Shown here: piece by piece, positions 1 to 8,395 of the stretch | Numbering within the stretch: position 1 is the stretch's first letter | How the letters are laid out: each line of letters starts with the position of its first letter | DNA from: a virus | DNA: 44,893 bases | Virus record (IMG/VR): IMGVR_UViG_3300031576_000103 | Location: 1 to 44,893 of that record | Strand: one strand, 5' to 3' | Position numbers and translations under genes: made by a program | The notes under the pieces: generated by a model | Seen by the model: the letters and a program-made list of their open reading frames with translations, nothing else | Database searches by the model: none | Told to the model about the DNA's origin: nothing

Positions 1-127
1 AGCCGCTGCTCGGTCGTGTTGACTGCCCAGCGACATGTCGCGATCACGAGGTACTGGCCGACGAACGGGAACTTGATCCGGTCACTCGCCGTCTCCACGT
101 AGGAGTCGGTGTCCGCGACCGTCGTCG
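1..127. repeat. Terminal direct repeat, left copy (circular closure)
   Basis: These 127 bases are identical to the last 127 bases of the window. A reading frame runs unbroken through the join, from the tail-fibre gene at the left edge into its 3' part at the right edge. A 127-base overlap equals a k-mer size commonly used by assemblers, so this is most likely the signature of a circular contig rather than a biological terminal repeat. Confidence 0.95.
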
Positions 128-1946
128 AAGAAGCGAAGTCGGCCGTCTCAGTCGTCGCGTTGGTGACCGTCTGGTTGTTGGTCTGACGGACCTTGCATCG
201 CGAGTACCCGTTGCCGCGAAGGATCGGGGCACCAGCCGAGGACTCGAACCGGGCGATCTGCCCCGAACCCGTCCCCGCCCCGGGGAAGGTGTTGGTCGCG
301 GGCGGAGCATCGGGCGTCGCGTCGGTCGTGTAGTCGACCCGAGTCGTCTGGGTCGCCACGTCGTCGACGAGCGCCACGTCTGCCTGGAGGTCGTAGGTTC
401 CGCCGTCCGAGGTCCGGCGCATGAAGAACCCGACGTGGGTCGGGATGTTCGTGAGCCCGGTCGTGTTGACCGCCGCCGCCGTGATCCGCAGGCGCGTCCG
501 GCGGCGCATGACGATCGTGGCCTTCGGGGACGCCTTGGTCTCGAAGTCCCCGGCACCCAATGGCCGCGCACCGACCGACGCCGCTCCGTTGTCGTCGACG
601 TAGGTGTAGACGACCTCGTAGGTGGCGCTCTCCGTCGTCCACGTCCAGTTCGAGTGCTTGGTGATGATCTGCGAGGAATCACCCGTCCAGAACCGTGTGC
701 CGTCGTGCGCGAGACCGACGGCGTTCTGGCCGTTCCGGGTGCGGAACTCATTGTTAGCCTGGAACACACCCGCCGTGGAGAACGCCACTACCCCTGCGCC
801 ACCTCCGAACCCGGAAGGTGCCACCCACCATTTCGACTCGGCTGCAACGAAACCCCTGAGAGATACGTTCTCCTGGTTGAACGTCGGGTTGCCCGCGCCG
901 GAGGAGTTCGTGGTCGAGACGTAGACAGGCTGGTCGGCCCGGGTGAACTTGTGGAACCGGATCGTCTCGGAGGTGCCGTCACCGGTCAGGTCACAGACGA
1001 ACAGGTTCGTCCCGTCGTCGCCGAGGCAAGCATCCCCGTTCAGCTCGAACCCCAGCCGGATACGCATGTTGCTCTGAGCGAGGAACGCGAGGTTGGACTC
1101 CGCGTAGGAGTTGATCATCTCCTCGCCAGCAGTGTTCTCGAACAGCACGTAGACCCGCGTGCCCACCCGAGCCACACCGAACACCTTGTGGACACCGTTC
1201 ACCTGGAACGAGCGGATGAACGCGCCGTTATCGTTGAACTCGTAGACGGTGCCCTTGTTGGCTGCGTCGGGGAAGTGCTTGGCGGTCCAGAACGATGTGT
1301 TCGATGAGTCGTGGAATAACCCCGCCCGCTGCGAAACCTCCGACCCGCTCACATTCGCGAGGGTCAGCGTCTCGTCGATGATCGCCACGCCCGGAGCCGC
1401 CCCTGGGTTCCCGAAGGTCTGTCCGGTGGCCGACCCGCCCATGCGGACGACGGAGCCTTCAGCCATGAGGTTGTTCGCACCCTTGAGCACGAGGTCGTTC
1501 TCGACCAGCAGCCCCGTCGCCTCTACCTGGCCTCGCAGGAACGGTTCCCCGCCGCCGGTCGGCAGCTCGAACATGGGGTTACCGCTGGCATCGAGCAGGG
1601 TCATGTGATCCGAATCGAGGGTGAGGTTCCCCGCCTGGATCGCCCCCGCGAGCGTCACGATCGCCTGTAGGGTCCCGGCCGTGATCTTCGACGCCGAGAC
1701 ATCCGACACCTTGTCGTCCGACACGGCACCGACCCCGAGAGCAGAACCGTCCACAGCTCCGGTCGCGAGCTGGCCGGACCCGATGTGGCGGGACCGCAGG
1801 TGATCGGTGAGCGAGCGGTTATTCCGCCGGAGCTTGGAGTCAAGACCCGAGAACTGCCGGCGAAGCGCCTCCTCAGCGATCTGGGCGAGCTCGTCCGGGG
1901 CAGTGAAGGCACGGACGGACGGGTCGTACTCGGCGGCCTTCACCAT
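1..1946 (-). CDS. Tail fibre / tip protein, 5' part (continues across the circular join)
   Basis: ATG at 1946-1944 follows directly after the TAG of the upstream gene. The frame stays open to base 1 and, on the circle, continues at 44766 to a stop at 44529, giving 727 codons. It is absent from simple ORF lists because it has no stop inside the window on this side. The N-terminal third contains SDDKVSDVSASKITAGTLQA, typical of phage tail fibres and tip proteins that repeat K-I-T-A-G-T motifs. The middle is beta-rich with many aromatic and Gly residues. The C-terminal 150 or so residues (GQIARFESS, then QYLVIATCRW beyond the join) resemble a C1q/TNF-like jelly-roll receptor-binding head. It follows the nozzle-like gene, as expected for a late tail gene. 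Role inferred: host recognition. Confidence 0.8.
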   Translation of the reverse strand, partial: MVKAAEYDPSVRAFTAPDELAQIAEEALRRQFSGLDSKLRRNNRSLTDHLRSRHIGSGQLATGAVDGSALGVGAVSDDKVSDVSASKITAGTLQAIVTLAGAIQAGNLTLDSDHMTLLDASGNPMFELPTGGGEPFLRGQVEATGLLVENDLVLKGANNLMAEGSVVRMGGSATGQTFGNPGAAPGVAIIDETLTLANVSGSEVSQRAGLFHDSSNTSFWTAKHFPDAANKGTVYEFNDNGAFIRSFQVNGVHKVFGVARVGTRVYVLFENTAGEEMINSYAESNLAFLAQSNMRIRLGFELNGDACLGDDGTNLFVCDLTGDGTSETIRFHKFTRADQPVYVSTTNSSGAGNPTFNQENVSLRGFVAAESKWWVAPSGFGGGAGVVAFSTAGVFQANNEFRTRNGQNAVGLAHDGTRFWTGDSSQIITKHSNWTWTTESATYEVVYTYVDDNGAASVGARPLGAGDFETKASPKATIVMRRRTRLRITAAAVNTTGLTNIPTHVGFFMRRTSDGGTYDLQADVALVDDVATQTTRVDYTTDATPDAPPATNTFPGAGTGSGQIARFESSAGAPILRGNGYSRCKVRQTNNQTVTNATTETADFASSTTVADTDSYVETASDRIKFPFVGQYLVIATCRWAVNTTEQR

Positions 1947-3500
1947 CTACCGTGGCCCCTTGTCTATCAGCACCTTGGCCCAGACCTCCTCGATCGCGTA
2001 GCTCTCGCTCTCCGCGCCGACAGGGTTCGCCGAGAACTTCACGGCGATGTTCTTCCCTTCCTGCGAGGCACCGAAGTCGCGGCGCTCCTCATAGAGGCCC
2101 GCGGCGGCCTTCGCCCCGAAGTTCTTCGCCTGGGCGCCGATCTCCGCGCCGTCCACGATCGGGGTGGCGACCAGCGGCTCGGACGTGCCGCCGGTCCACT
2201 GCCGGTAGCGCACGTAGAGCGAGACGAGCGTGGCCTTGCCCGCGGGCGAGGGTAGCCGCCGCGGGGTCCCTTCGGTCGGCCAGAGCTCCCCCGTCGTCGC
2301 GGTGTAGATCGCATCGTCGGAGACATCCGGTTGCGGGTCCCGGTAGCCGGTGCCGGCCACGAATGGCCCGATCTCCTCACGTACCAGGAGCGTGCGCGAC
2401 GCATCGGGATTCAGCATCGTCGCGACCAGATAGCGGTCGTCGAACGAGACGAGATCGTGCGGCGTGTTGAGCGCCGAGTTGACCTTCTCTCGCCGCCACC
2501 GGTCGGCCGCCGGCTCGTAGCACCACACCGTCTGCCCGGATGTCGACAAGGTTACGTAGAGCTTCCCGGCGACGAACGAGGCCGAGACGTAACCGCCCCC
2601 GAGCGCCGGTGCCGGGTCGATCCGGAACTTCTTCGTGATCCGCCGGACGTCGCCGCCATCCCACAGGTAGCAGTTCCCATCGACGCCGACGATGAACACG
2701 CCATCTTCGGTCGGCACGATTGATCGGCCGCGCGCGGCACCGAATCGGGTCTCGAGCGGGCGGACCACGAAGTTCTCGGGCGTGTCGCCAGCCACGTACC
2801 AAAGACCGTGGTTCTTCCCCACGACGAGTACGCGGTCCCACACGGCCAGGTCCTCGATCGGCTCGCCGTCGTCCTGTCCGATGAGTACGAAGTCGTTCGC
2901 GAGGTCCCACGTGTCCGCGTCCCCCGGCGCGGAGTAGCGCAGATGCGTCGGGGTCGTGGGGTTGCCACCGACCCAGAACTGGCTCAGGTGGTACACGATC
3001 GCGCGGCCGGCGATGTTCGAGACCGCGATCGCGGCCGCCGTCGTGCCGTCGTACTTCCGGAGCTGTTGGGATGGATAGCCCGGCTGCGTCGAAACCAGCC
3101 GTCCCGCGCCCACGGCGAAACGCACCGGATCCTCACGGAACCCGGCGGTGATGGCGATCGCTGCATCGAACGTCGTGATCGTCGTGTAGGCGGTCGGGTC
3201 CGCGATGTTCGTTTTCGTCAGGTCGTAGGTGGTGAGTGCTGTCGGTGTCGTGGCCATCACGAGCTTGCGGATCCCCGCCTCGAACCAGCTCGGCTCGATC
3301 CCCCGACCGCGCCGGTTCGTCGGGTGGGCCGGTGTGGCACCGGCGTTCTTCCAGGCCGGTCGCGGCGTGAGACCCACGCCGGCCCATTCCAGGTTGTCGA
3401 GCACCTGCAGCTCGCCCGGGTCCAGCAGCGAAGGGGAGTCGTAGGTGTTGATCCCCCGCTCGAAAGTGATCGGGATCCAGCGCTCCTCGACGACGGCCAT
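1947..3500 (-). CDS. Beta-propeller-like tail nozzle / stabilisation protein
   Basis: A 517-residue protein with ATG at 3500. The N-terminus ERGINTYDSPSLLDPGELQ and repeated beta-strand blocks (for example YHLSQFWVGG, AVWDRVLVVGKNHGLWYV, VPTEDGVFIVGVDG, FDDRYLVATM) suggest the propeller or nozzle proteins that close podovirus tails (P22 gp10 / T7 gp12-like class). It lies between the T7 gp11-like adaptor gene and the tail fibre gene, the usual place for a nozzle. The stop TAG is immediately followed by the fibre ATG, so the two are probably translated together. The assignment is by architecture and context, not by a diagnostic motif. Confidence 0.65.
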   Translation of the reverse strand: MAVVEERWIPITFERGINTYDSPSLLDPGELQVLDNLEWAGVGLTPRPAWKNAGATPAHPTNRRGRGIEPSWFEAGIRKLVMATTPTALTTYDLTKTNIADPTAYTTITTFDAAIAITAGFREDPVRFAVGAGRLVSTQPGYPSQQLRKYDGTTAAAIAVSNIAGRAIVYHLSQFWVGGNPTTPTHLRYSAPGDADTWDLANDFVLIGQDDGEPIEDLAVWDRVLVVGKNHGLWYVAGDTPENFVVRPLETRFGAARGRSIVPTEDGVFIVGVDGNCYLWDGGDVRRITKKFRIDPAPALGGGYVSASFVAGKLYVTLSTSGQTVWCYEPAADRWRREKVNSALNTPHDLVSFDDRYLVATMLNPDASRTLLVREEIGPFVAGTGYRDPQPDVSDDAIYTATTGELWPTEGTPRRLPSPAGKATLVSLYVRYRQWTGGTSEPLVATPIVDGAEIGAQAKNFGAKAAAGLYEERRDFGASQEGKNIAVKFSANPVGAESESYAIEEVWAKVLIDKGPR

Positions 3501-3503
3501 GCG

Positions 3504-4145
3504 CTATATGTGCTTGCTCTCGAGGTCCCGGTCGAATGGCCCCGGTGCCCAGGCGACCGAGATCTGGCCAGGTTCGTTCCGCCCCGCGTCCTCGTCCGGC
3601 GCCGGCAGCCCGTACTCGAACGTCGAGTAGGAGGCACCTGCGGCGCCATCGTCTCCGAGCCGCTGGTAGCCGCGGTAGCGCACGTAGTCGACGAGGCGGG
3701 CGTCGTGGCGGCGATGGGTCGGGATCGTGTCTGCGACGACGGTGATTTCCGCCGGCAGGCCGTAGTAGCCGACCGAGAACGATGTCCCGTCGGCTGGTGC
3801 CGGGTGGATCTGCAGCTTCTCATCGTAGGTCGTGACGACGAACGCATCGGCGTCGAGCGCAGCGTTCTCACGTTTCTCCTCGAGCCACGAGTCGAAGTCC
3901 ATGAACGTGCCCGGGAAGTTCGAGGTATTGCGGATCCAGCGCCACCCGATCAGATCCGCCGGTGCCGCGATCGCTCCGGCCGTCGTGGTGAGGGGCGATT
4001 CCTTGTGAGTGGTCCGCAGGCGCCCGGCGAGCTCCTGCACGCCCTCGTTTACGTACGTAATGAGCTCGGCCGTCGTGATGAAGTCGCCGGCGGCGTCTCG
4101 GAACGCGTAGCGCGCCCGGTCGATGATCTGCTGGCAGGTCGTCAC
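3504..4145 (-). CDS. Head-tail adaptor (T7 gp11-like)
   Basis: 213 residues with a GTG start whose GTGA overlaps the stop of the preceding small gene. The N-terminus CQQIIDRARYAFRD, then ITYVNEGVQELA, is the helical pattern of phage adaptor proteins that dock under the portal. The central segment with WRWIRN, FDSWLEEKRENAALD and LQIHPAP matches the body of that family as I know it. It sits between structural genes and the nozzle-like protein. The expected role is to join the portal ring to the tail in a dodecamer. No cysteine cluster or catalytic motif is visible. Confidence 0.7.
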   Translation of the reverse strand: MTTCQQIIDRARYAFRDAAGDFITTAELITYVNEGVQELAGRLRTTHKESPLTTTAGAIAAPADLIGWRWIRNTSNFPGTFMDFDSWLEEKRENAALDADAFVVTTYDEKLQIHPAPADGTSFSVGYYGLPAEITVVADTIPTHRRHDARLVDYVRYRGYQRLGDDGAAGASYSTFEYGLPAPDEDAGRNEPGQISVAWAPGPFDRDLESKHI

Positions 4146-4363
4146 GGTCCCTCTCCGATCACGTTCCAGACCCCGAGCCAGAGGCCTATCCAGATCGCGT
4201 ACATCACCACGAGAGCTGCCACGATCACGACCTTGCCCGCGGCACCGAGGTCATCCTCGATCCACGTTACGTAGCCGGCGGTCGGCGGCGCTGGCGGAAC
4301 CGTGGCGATCCAACGTCGGCGCACCGGACGCGATTGCCGATGCGACGGCTGGCGGACACCCAT
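4142..4363 (-). CDS. Small single-pass membrane protein
   Basis: 73 residues. The N-terminal 40 are basic and Pro-rich (RQSRPVRRRW), followed by one hydrophobic segment, VVIVAALVVMYAIWIGLWLG, close to the C-terminus. The ATG at 4363 lies just after the upstream stop at 4369, and the gene's TGA overlaps the GTG of the adaptor gene. Other starts within the first 30 codons are possible. The position inside the connector module suggests a virion or lysis accessory role, but the function is unknown. It could be a minor holin-like protein. Confidence 0.55.
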   Translation of the reverse strand: MGVRQPSHRQSRPVRRRWIATVPPAPPTAGYVTWIEDDLGAAGKVVIVAALVVMYAIWIGLWLGVWNVIGEGP

Positions 4364-4368
4364 GGGAG

Positions 4369-4839
4369 CTAGCCGATCTCCTCGACGATCATGCTGGCCT
4401 CCATCGTCATTACGTCAGCCGGCGCGGTCATGCGAACCACGAGGATCGGGTTCGGTGAGTAGACGAAGTCGACGGGGGTCGGCGTCCAGATGTACGGCAC
4501 GCGCACGTTCCACCCGTCTTTCCCGACTTCCTCGGGCGTTCCCACGCTGGCGAGTGTCGTGTTCCGGCACTCAGCCACGAACGACGCGGCGGCGTCGCCC
4601 GTGTACTTCTTCGCCACGACCGCCGCTGCTCCCACCGAACCGCTGGTGGTGAAGCCACGGACGAACCGGATCGGGATGATCTCCTCGGCAGCGTCGCCGA
4701 GTTCGGTCGTCTGCCAGATCTTCAGCTCGTGAACGAACACGCCCTTGTCGACAGCCGGGTCGACCTCGAAGATGTCGATCGCCACGGAGATCGCCGTCGC
4801 GGCGTCCCACGTGAGCGTGTAGATCCTGCCTCCGAACAT
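4369..4839 (-). CDS. Phage structural protein of unknown role
   Basis: 156 residues preceded by a strong Shine-Dalgarno (AGGAGGTCCG before ATG). The start MFGGRIYTLTWD and the all-beta composition (FVHELKIWQ, IPIRFVRGFTT, VRVPYIWTPTPVDFVY, PILVVRMTAP) fit a beta-sandwich virion protein such as a decoration, connector or minor tail protein. It lies in an unbroken leftward run of structural genes, 8 bases after the previous gene. I do not recognise the family. No cysteine motif, membrane segment or catalytic signature is visible. Confidence 0.6.
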   Translation of the reverse strand: MFGGRIYTLTWDAATAISVAIDIFEVDPAVDKGVFVHELKIWQTTELGDAAEEIIPIRFVRGFTTSGSVGAAAVVAKKYTGDAAASFVAECRNTTLASVGTPEEVGKDGWNVRVPYIWTPTPVDFVYSPNPILVVRMTAPADVMTMEASMIVEEIG

Positions 4840-4847
4840 CGGACCTC

Positions 4848-5726
4848 CTATGCGGCGAGCTCCAGCTCGCAGATCTCTCGGGTGGTCGGCACGTACAGCC
4901 CATCGCGGGTCGCGAGGATCACTTCACGGAGCGGGTGCCTCCATGTCTCCCGTGCGCTTATGTGCCCGTCCGATCCGACGAGGAGCGACCAGGAGCGGAG
5001 CATGACCGGGGTCTGAAGCAGGCCGAGGATCACGCTCCGGGTCTTGGCGTACCGTCGACCCTCGGCACGCGAGACCGCGCCACCGGCCGCCGCCGCGTCG
5101 ATCTCGAAGATCGAATCGTGGTGGACGAAGTTGGTCCCGGTCGCCGTGAAGATCTGGTCCGAGCCGGTCGTCGTGTGACAGACGAGGAGCCCGTGGTTCG
5201 GCGTGGCGTGGCTCGCGTCGGCATCCGTCGTCCAGCCGGCCTCCGGCGTCCAGCCCGTCGGAGTACGCCTCAGCTGGTTGTCGTAGATGCAGAGCGAGTC
5301 TGAATCGGGTGCCGCGCCGAGCGAGAGGTTCGGCGTCGTGGCCACCGCCTCATCGCTGTGGGCCGACTGCTTGATCGGCGTCGTCGCGTGATGTCCGGCG
5401 AGCTCGCCGCACCATCCGACCCCACCCGTGATCGCCTCTGTCTGGTCAGCCGACAGCGTGGTGGAGACCCCGGTCACAACCAGCGCGTAGAACTCTTCGA
5501 GCCAGTGGAAGTTCGTGTCCGAGAGCTCATGCCCCGCTCGTGCGTTGTTCCAGGTGTATCCCCCACCCGAGAGTGCCGTGTCGAAGGCAGTGGCGCTATC
5601 GACCAGGGCCAGCACCACGAACAGCAGCGAGTTGTTCGCCGGAGTGAACGCCGCGCCGACCGTCTCCGGGTCGGCCCAGGCGGTGTTGGCCTCCTCGGCC
5701 TGCTCGAGGGTGAAGGTGACGGCCAC
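4848..5726 (-). CDS. Phage structural protein, beta-rich, unknown role
   Basis: 292 residues. The first 200 are rich in Thr, Ala, Gly and Asp with alternating hydrophobic residues (NNSLLFVVLALVDSAT, NFHWLEEFYALVVTG, LLVCHTTTGS), as in virion beta-sandwich or fibre-like proteins. The last 80 contain basic stretches (RAEGRRYAKTR) and YVPTTREICELELA. The gene is spaced 3 bases from the next upstream gene. Minor tail or appendage protein is a reasonable inference from composition and position, but I recognise no family. Confidence 0.55.
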   Translation of the reverse strand: MAVTFTLEQAEEANTAWADPETVGAAFTPANNSLLFVVLALVDSATAFDTALSGGGYTWNNARAGHELSDTNFHWLEEFYALVVTGVSTTLSADQTEAITGGVGWCGELAGHHATTPIKQSAHSDEAVATTPNLSLGAAPDSDSLCIYDNQLRRTPTGWTPEAGWTTDADASHATPNHGLLVCHTTTGSDQIFTATGTNFVHHDSIFEIDAAAAGGAVSRAEGRRYAKTRSVILGLLQTPVMLRSWSLLVGSDGHISARETWRHPLREVILATRDGLYVPTTREICELELAA

Positions 5727-5729
5727 GGG

Positions 5730-5978
5730 CTAGGGCTCGCTCGGAGGCACGAAGCCTTGGTTGACGTAGACCTTCAGATGTCCGCCCACGTAGACAGTGG
5801 CGCGGACCTCGAGGTCTCCGCCGGGGACGAGGCGCCGTCCTTCCTCGGCGAGGGTGGTCATGGCAGCCCGCAGAGCGATGGCTTTCGTGTCGACCTCAAG
5901 AGCCGTCTGGGCGACGACCTCGAGAGCAGGCTCCGAGGAGGCAGGAATCTGCACGGCGAGCGCGTACTCGGTCACCAT
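5730..5978 (-). CDS. Small phage protein, unknown
   Basis: 82 residues, ATG at 5978, preceded by AGAGGT from the end of the zinc-ribbon gene upstream. It is a soluble mixed alpha/beta protein with EVVAQTALEVDTKAIALRAA as a likely helix and LEVRATVYVGGHLKVYVNQG as strands. No known motif. Its placement between two structural genes in a tightly packed operon suggests a minor virion component or chaperone. Confidence 0.5.
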   Translation of the reverse strand: MVTEYALAVQIPASSEPALEVVAQTALEVDTKAIALRAAMTTLAEEGRRLVPGGDLEVRATVYVGGHLKVYVNQGFVPPSEP

Positions 5979-5981
5979 CGG

Positions 5982-6116
5982 CTACCTCTTCCGCTTCCCT
6001 CGGTCGATGTGCTTGCCGCAGCGCCGGCACTCGATGTAGCGGGTGCGATCGGCTCGGCGCCGCCGGCGCCAGTTCCGTGTCCCGCATGCGGGACAGCGTC
6101 TCGGGATCCCGATCAT
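5982..6116 (-). CDS. 44-residue zinc-ribbon protein
   Basis: A short gene easily missed by length cut-offs. ATG at 6116 overlaps the TGA of the fibre-like gene (ATGA), and the stop TAG lies at 5984-5982, just before the next gene. The peptide has two CxxC pairs, CPAC near residue 8 and CRRC near residue 31, separated by a very basic linker (NWRRRRRADRTRYIE), and ends GKRKR. This is a classic small zinc ribbon. Nucleic-acid binding is plausible; a role within the structural operon is unknown. Confidence 0.65.
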   Translation of the reverse strand: MIGIPRRCPACGTRNWRRRRRADRTRYIECRRCGKHIDRGKRKR

Positions 6117-7150
6117 GGCCGCGTGAAATCGACCTGGATCGCGATCTCGGTCGGGGAGCCCGCGATCGACCTGAGCGCGATCTCGAGGTCGTCGCCGGCC
6201 GCGTAGGCCGTGTTCGACACGGCGCCGCCATCGGTCCAGACATCCGTGGTCACGAGCGATAGGTCGGCCGCCAGATGATCGGAGGCCTGATTCCGCCGCG
6301 CGTTGATCGTCGCGCCGGTCCCACCCTTGCGATGGCCTCTGACGTTCGTCACCGTGCAGGCGAACGGAGCCCGCCAGACCATCACGGTCCGGGCACCGGC
6401 GGGATCGAGGATCGTCCCACCTCGAGCGAACCCGACGGCCTCGAAGGTGAAGGTCGCCGCGCCGGTCTCTCGGAAGAATCGCCCCGCCGTGCCACCCGCC
6501 TGCGTGTGGTCGGCGCCGTCGATGTCGTGCGCCTGCGCGTGGTGCGCGTTGGCGAGGTAGCCCGACCCGTGCGCGTGCACGTGATCCGCGCGCGCCGGGT
6601 TGGTCGCCGTACCGTCGGCCTCGGCCGCTGCCACGTCGACGGGATACCCGGTAACGGGCGCGACCAGGGTGTGCCGGTGGTCGGATCGCGCCGGCGTGGT
6701 CGCCGTACCGTCGGCCTCGGCCGTGAAGTCGGCGTCGACCGGGTAGCCGACCCCCGGCGCGGGAAACGCGTGTTGGTGGTCTGCGTTGGCGAAGGTGGCC
6801 AACGCTCCCGTGACGACCGCATCCCCGATGTCGATCTGGGTCGGGGCTCCTGCGACCTCCGAGGCATCGAGCGACACCTCGGTCTCATCGCCGGCGGCGT
6901 CGTCGACGACGTCGAAGCCGGAGAGGAAGTTCAGGCCCGCTCGAGCCGTGAACGGGGTTCCGGATTCCTTGATCGTGTGGCCGGTGCCGCCTCCGGAGGC
7001 CGCGACCGTGATGTCGATCTCGTCGTTGGCCGAGTCGTCGATGATCGTGAGGGTGACGTTCGTCCCCTCGATGAAGTTCAGGTGACCTCGCCGACCGATC
7101 AGCGCTCCGGCCTTGCGCACGACCTGGATCGGACCGGACGTGGTCCTCAT
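6113..7150 (-). CDS. Tail-fibre-like protein with repeated His-x-His modules
   Basis: 345 residues. The N-terminal part (GHLNFIEGTNVTLTI, then GLNFLSGFDVVDD) consists of two similar Gly/Asp-rich beta segments typical of phage fibre shafts. Residues about 125-215 carry tandem modules built around ADHQH, SDHRH and ADHVH, each joined by GYPVD and EADGTAT. HxH motifs of this kind bind metal along trimeric fibres such as T4 short tail fibres. The C-terminal 120 residues (TVMVWRAPFACTVTNVRGHR, LEIALRS) look like a compact beta domain for receptor or carbohydrate binding. It follows the capsid/decoration genes. Fibre role is inferred. Confidence 0.65.
   Translation of the reverse strand: MRTTSGPIQVVRKAGALIGRRGHLNFIEGTNVTLTIIDDSANDEIDITVAASGGGTGHTIKESGTPFTARAGLNFLSGFDVVDDAAGDETEVSLDASEVAGAPTQIDIGDAVVTGALATFANADHQHAFPAPGVGYPVDADFTAEADGTATTPARSDHRHTLVAPVTGYPVDVAAAEADGTATNPARADHVHAHGSGYLANAHHAQAHDIDGADHTQAGGTAGRFFRETGAATFTFEAVGFARGGTILDPAGARTVMVWRAPFACTVTNVRGHRKGGTGATINARRNQASDHLAADLSLVTTDVWTDGGAVSNTAYAAGDDLEIALRSIAGSPTEIAIQVDFTRP
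6601..6627 (-). repeat. 27-bp direct repeat in fibre gene, copy 1
   Basis: This 27-base segment recurs exactly at 6697-6723, 96 bases (32 codons) away and in frame. It encodes the EADGTAT linker between HxH modules, so the fibre appears to have grown by tandem duplication of a module of about 32 codons. Confidence 0.8.
6697..6723 (-). repeat. 27-bp direct repeat in fibre gene, copy 2
   Basis: Second exact copy of the segment at 6601-6627. The spacing of 32 codons matches the protein-level repeat GYPVD ... EADGTAT ... DHxH. Confidence 0.8.
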
Positions 7151-7153
7151 CGG

Positions 7154-7501
7154 TTACCCCCAGATCGTGATCGCGAGCGCCACGAGAGAAATCACCACGG
7201 CTGCGGCGACCGCTCCGAGCGCGTACATGCCCAGGAGCGCGGTCGTTCGGTCCGCCTCCCGCAGCTCGCCGAGAGCCGAGCGGATGTTCGGTCCGACGAC
7301 GTAGCCAATCTTGCCCTTGGCGCCCTCGTTGTGGGTGATGGACACGAGCGGCCCGAGCTCATCGGTCACTAGGCCCTCGCCCCAGGTTGGGATCTCAGGC
7401 GGTACCTCGGGCACGAGCGCGAGATCGTCGGACGTCTGGGCGAACGCGAACGCTACCTGGCAGCCGTCGTGCTCGCCGCAGGTGATCCACGCGGTTTTCA
7501 C
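7154..7501 (-). CDS. Small protein with C-terminal membrane anchor
   Basis: 115 residues. The N-terminal part has two cysteines (WITCGEHDGCQVAF), an acidic Pro-rich middle, and a C-terminal hydrophobic helix (LLGMYALGAVAAAVVISLVA) ending at the C-terminus, which suggests a tail-anchored membrane or virion protein. Its ATG overlaps the end of the upstream gene by 4 bases. No family recognised. Possibly a minor virion protein interacting with membrane during DNA entry. Confidence 0.5.
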   Translation of the reverse strand: MKTAWITCGEHDGCQVAFAFAQTSDDLALVPEVPPEIPTWGEGLVTDELGPLVSITHNEGAKGKIGYVVGPNIRSALGELREADRTTALLGMYALGAVAAAVVISLVALAITIWG

Positions 7502-7779
7502 GCGTAGTAGCTCACGTGGAGGGTCGCCGACACGGCCGTCTCGATGAACTGCAGCCTCGAGAGCTTCCCCGTGTACCAGACCTCATCCCCGATGTCGACG
7601 AGGATCCCGTCCGTGCCCGTCGGAGCGTTCCCGTCATCCTTATAGCGGACGGGCTGGGTCTCGGTCTTGAGCGTCGCGAACTTCGCCCGGGCGGGTACGG
7701 TGAGCGCCTTCGCGATGGACAGGCCCGTCACCTTCTCGTAGCCGCGGGGCTCGCGGTTGCCTTCATACGTTCCGGGCAT
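7498..7779 (-). CDS. Small structural-operon protein, unknown
   Basis: 93 residues, ATG at 7779 after a good Shine-Dalgarno (GAGGAGTG). It begins MPGTYEGNREPRGYEK and contains VDIGDEVWYTGKLSRLQF followed by VSATLHVSYYA, a mostly beta pattern. Possibly a connector or tail completion protein, judged only from size and place near the capsid genes. No motif was recognised. Confidence 0.5.
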   Translation of the reverse strand: MPGTYEGNREPRGYEKVTGLSIAKALTVPARAKFATLKTETQPVRYKDDGNAPTGTDGILVDIGDEVWYTGKLSRLQFIETAVSATLHVSYYA

Positions 7780-7789
7780 GGATCACTCC

Positions 7790-8371
7790 TCAGGTGGTTG
7801 CCGGTTCCTTCGGCCGGAACCGTCCGGACGCGTCTCGCGTTCTCTCGAGCGGTGTGCCATCGGCTCCGACCTCGATCACGTTCTCCGGCGTCAACGGCTG
7901 TGGTTCGACTTCTGGTGCAGACACGCGACCCGCCGAGTCGGTCTCTGGCTCGCCCGGCCCCATCATGACCAGCTCGTGATCGGGGCAGAACTTCGACGTG
8001 CGGAGCGTCGGCTGGCCGCAGATCGACACGCCCGTGGAGGACGGGATCATGAACGTGCACCGCTGGGTCGAGTCCTCGACGCCCGCAGCGATCTGCACCG
8101 GGTCGGGCTGACCGAGCAGATGCATCGACTGCCCGAAGTCCGAGGACGTCATGAGCCGCTGCTCAACGTGCTCGCGGGTCTCGTCGTCCCAGCCCTCACG
8201 CGCGGCCGCCTCGGTGGTGTCGAAGGTCGAGCCGGCGTTGGGGCCCTGGGGAACGAACTTCACGTGGAGCCCGGCGACCTTCCGGCGGTGCCGGTTGCCC
8301 GGGCCGGTGTATTCGTAGTCGTCGGGCGTGATCGTGTAGAGCGGATCGCGGTACCTGGACCAGAACAGCAT
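7790..8371 (-). CDS. Structural-operon protein with cysteine/histidine knuckle
   Basis: 193 residues, ATG at 8371 after GGGAGGGAACC. Residues about 15-60 include PDDYEYTGPGNRHRRKVAG. A region near residue 118 holds spaced Cys and His residues, C..C with KFCPDHE, suggesting a small metal-binding fold. The C-terminus is Pro/Glu-rich and ends with a basic stretch RDASGRFRPKEP. It follows the decoration-like gene downstream of the capsid. Function unknown. A minor head protein is the simplest guess from context. Confidence 0.5.
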   Translation of the reverse strand: MLFWSRYRDPLYTITPDDYEYTGPGNRHRRKVAGLHVKFVPQGPNAGSTFDTTEAAAREGWDDETREHVEQRLMTSSDFGQSMHLLGQPDPVQIAAGVEDSTQRCTFMIPSSTGVSICGQPTLRTSKFCPDHELVMMGPGEPETDSAGRVSAPEVEPQPLTPENVIEVGADGTPLERTRDASGRFRPKEPATT

Positions 8372-8395
8372 GAGCGGTTCCCTCCCTTGGGGGTC

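Noticed and set aside
1-127. Phage-type direct terminal repeat
   Set aside because: Exact length equals a common assembler k-mer, and podoviruses with true terminal repeats usually have longer ones; circular overlap is simpler.
2808-4274. Long plus-strand frames opposite the nozzle and adaptor genes (and similar ones opposite TerL and the giant gene)
   Set aside because: Arg/Val/Asp-rich shadow translations caused by high third-position GC; no ribosome sites or family motifs.
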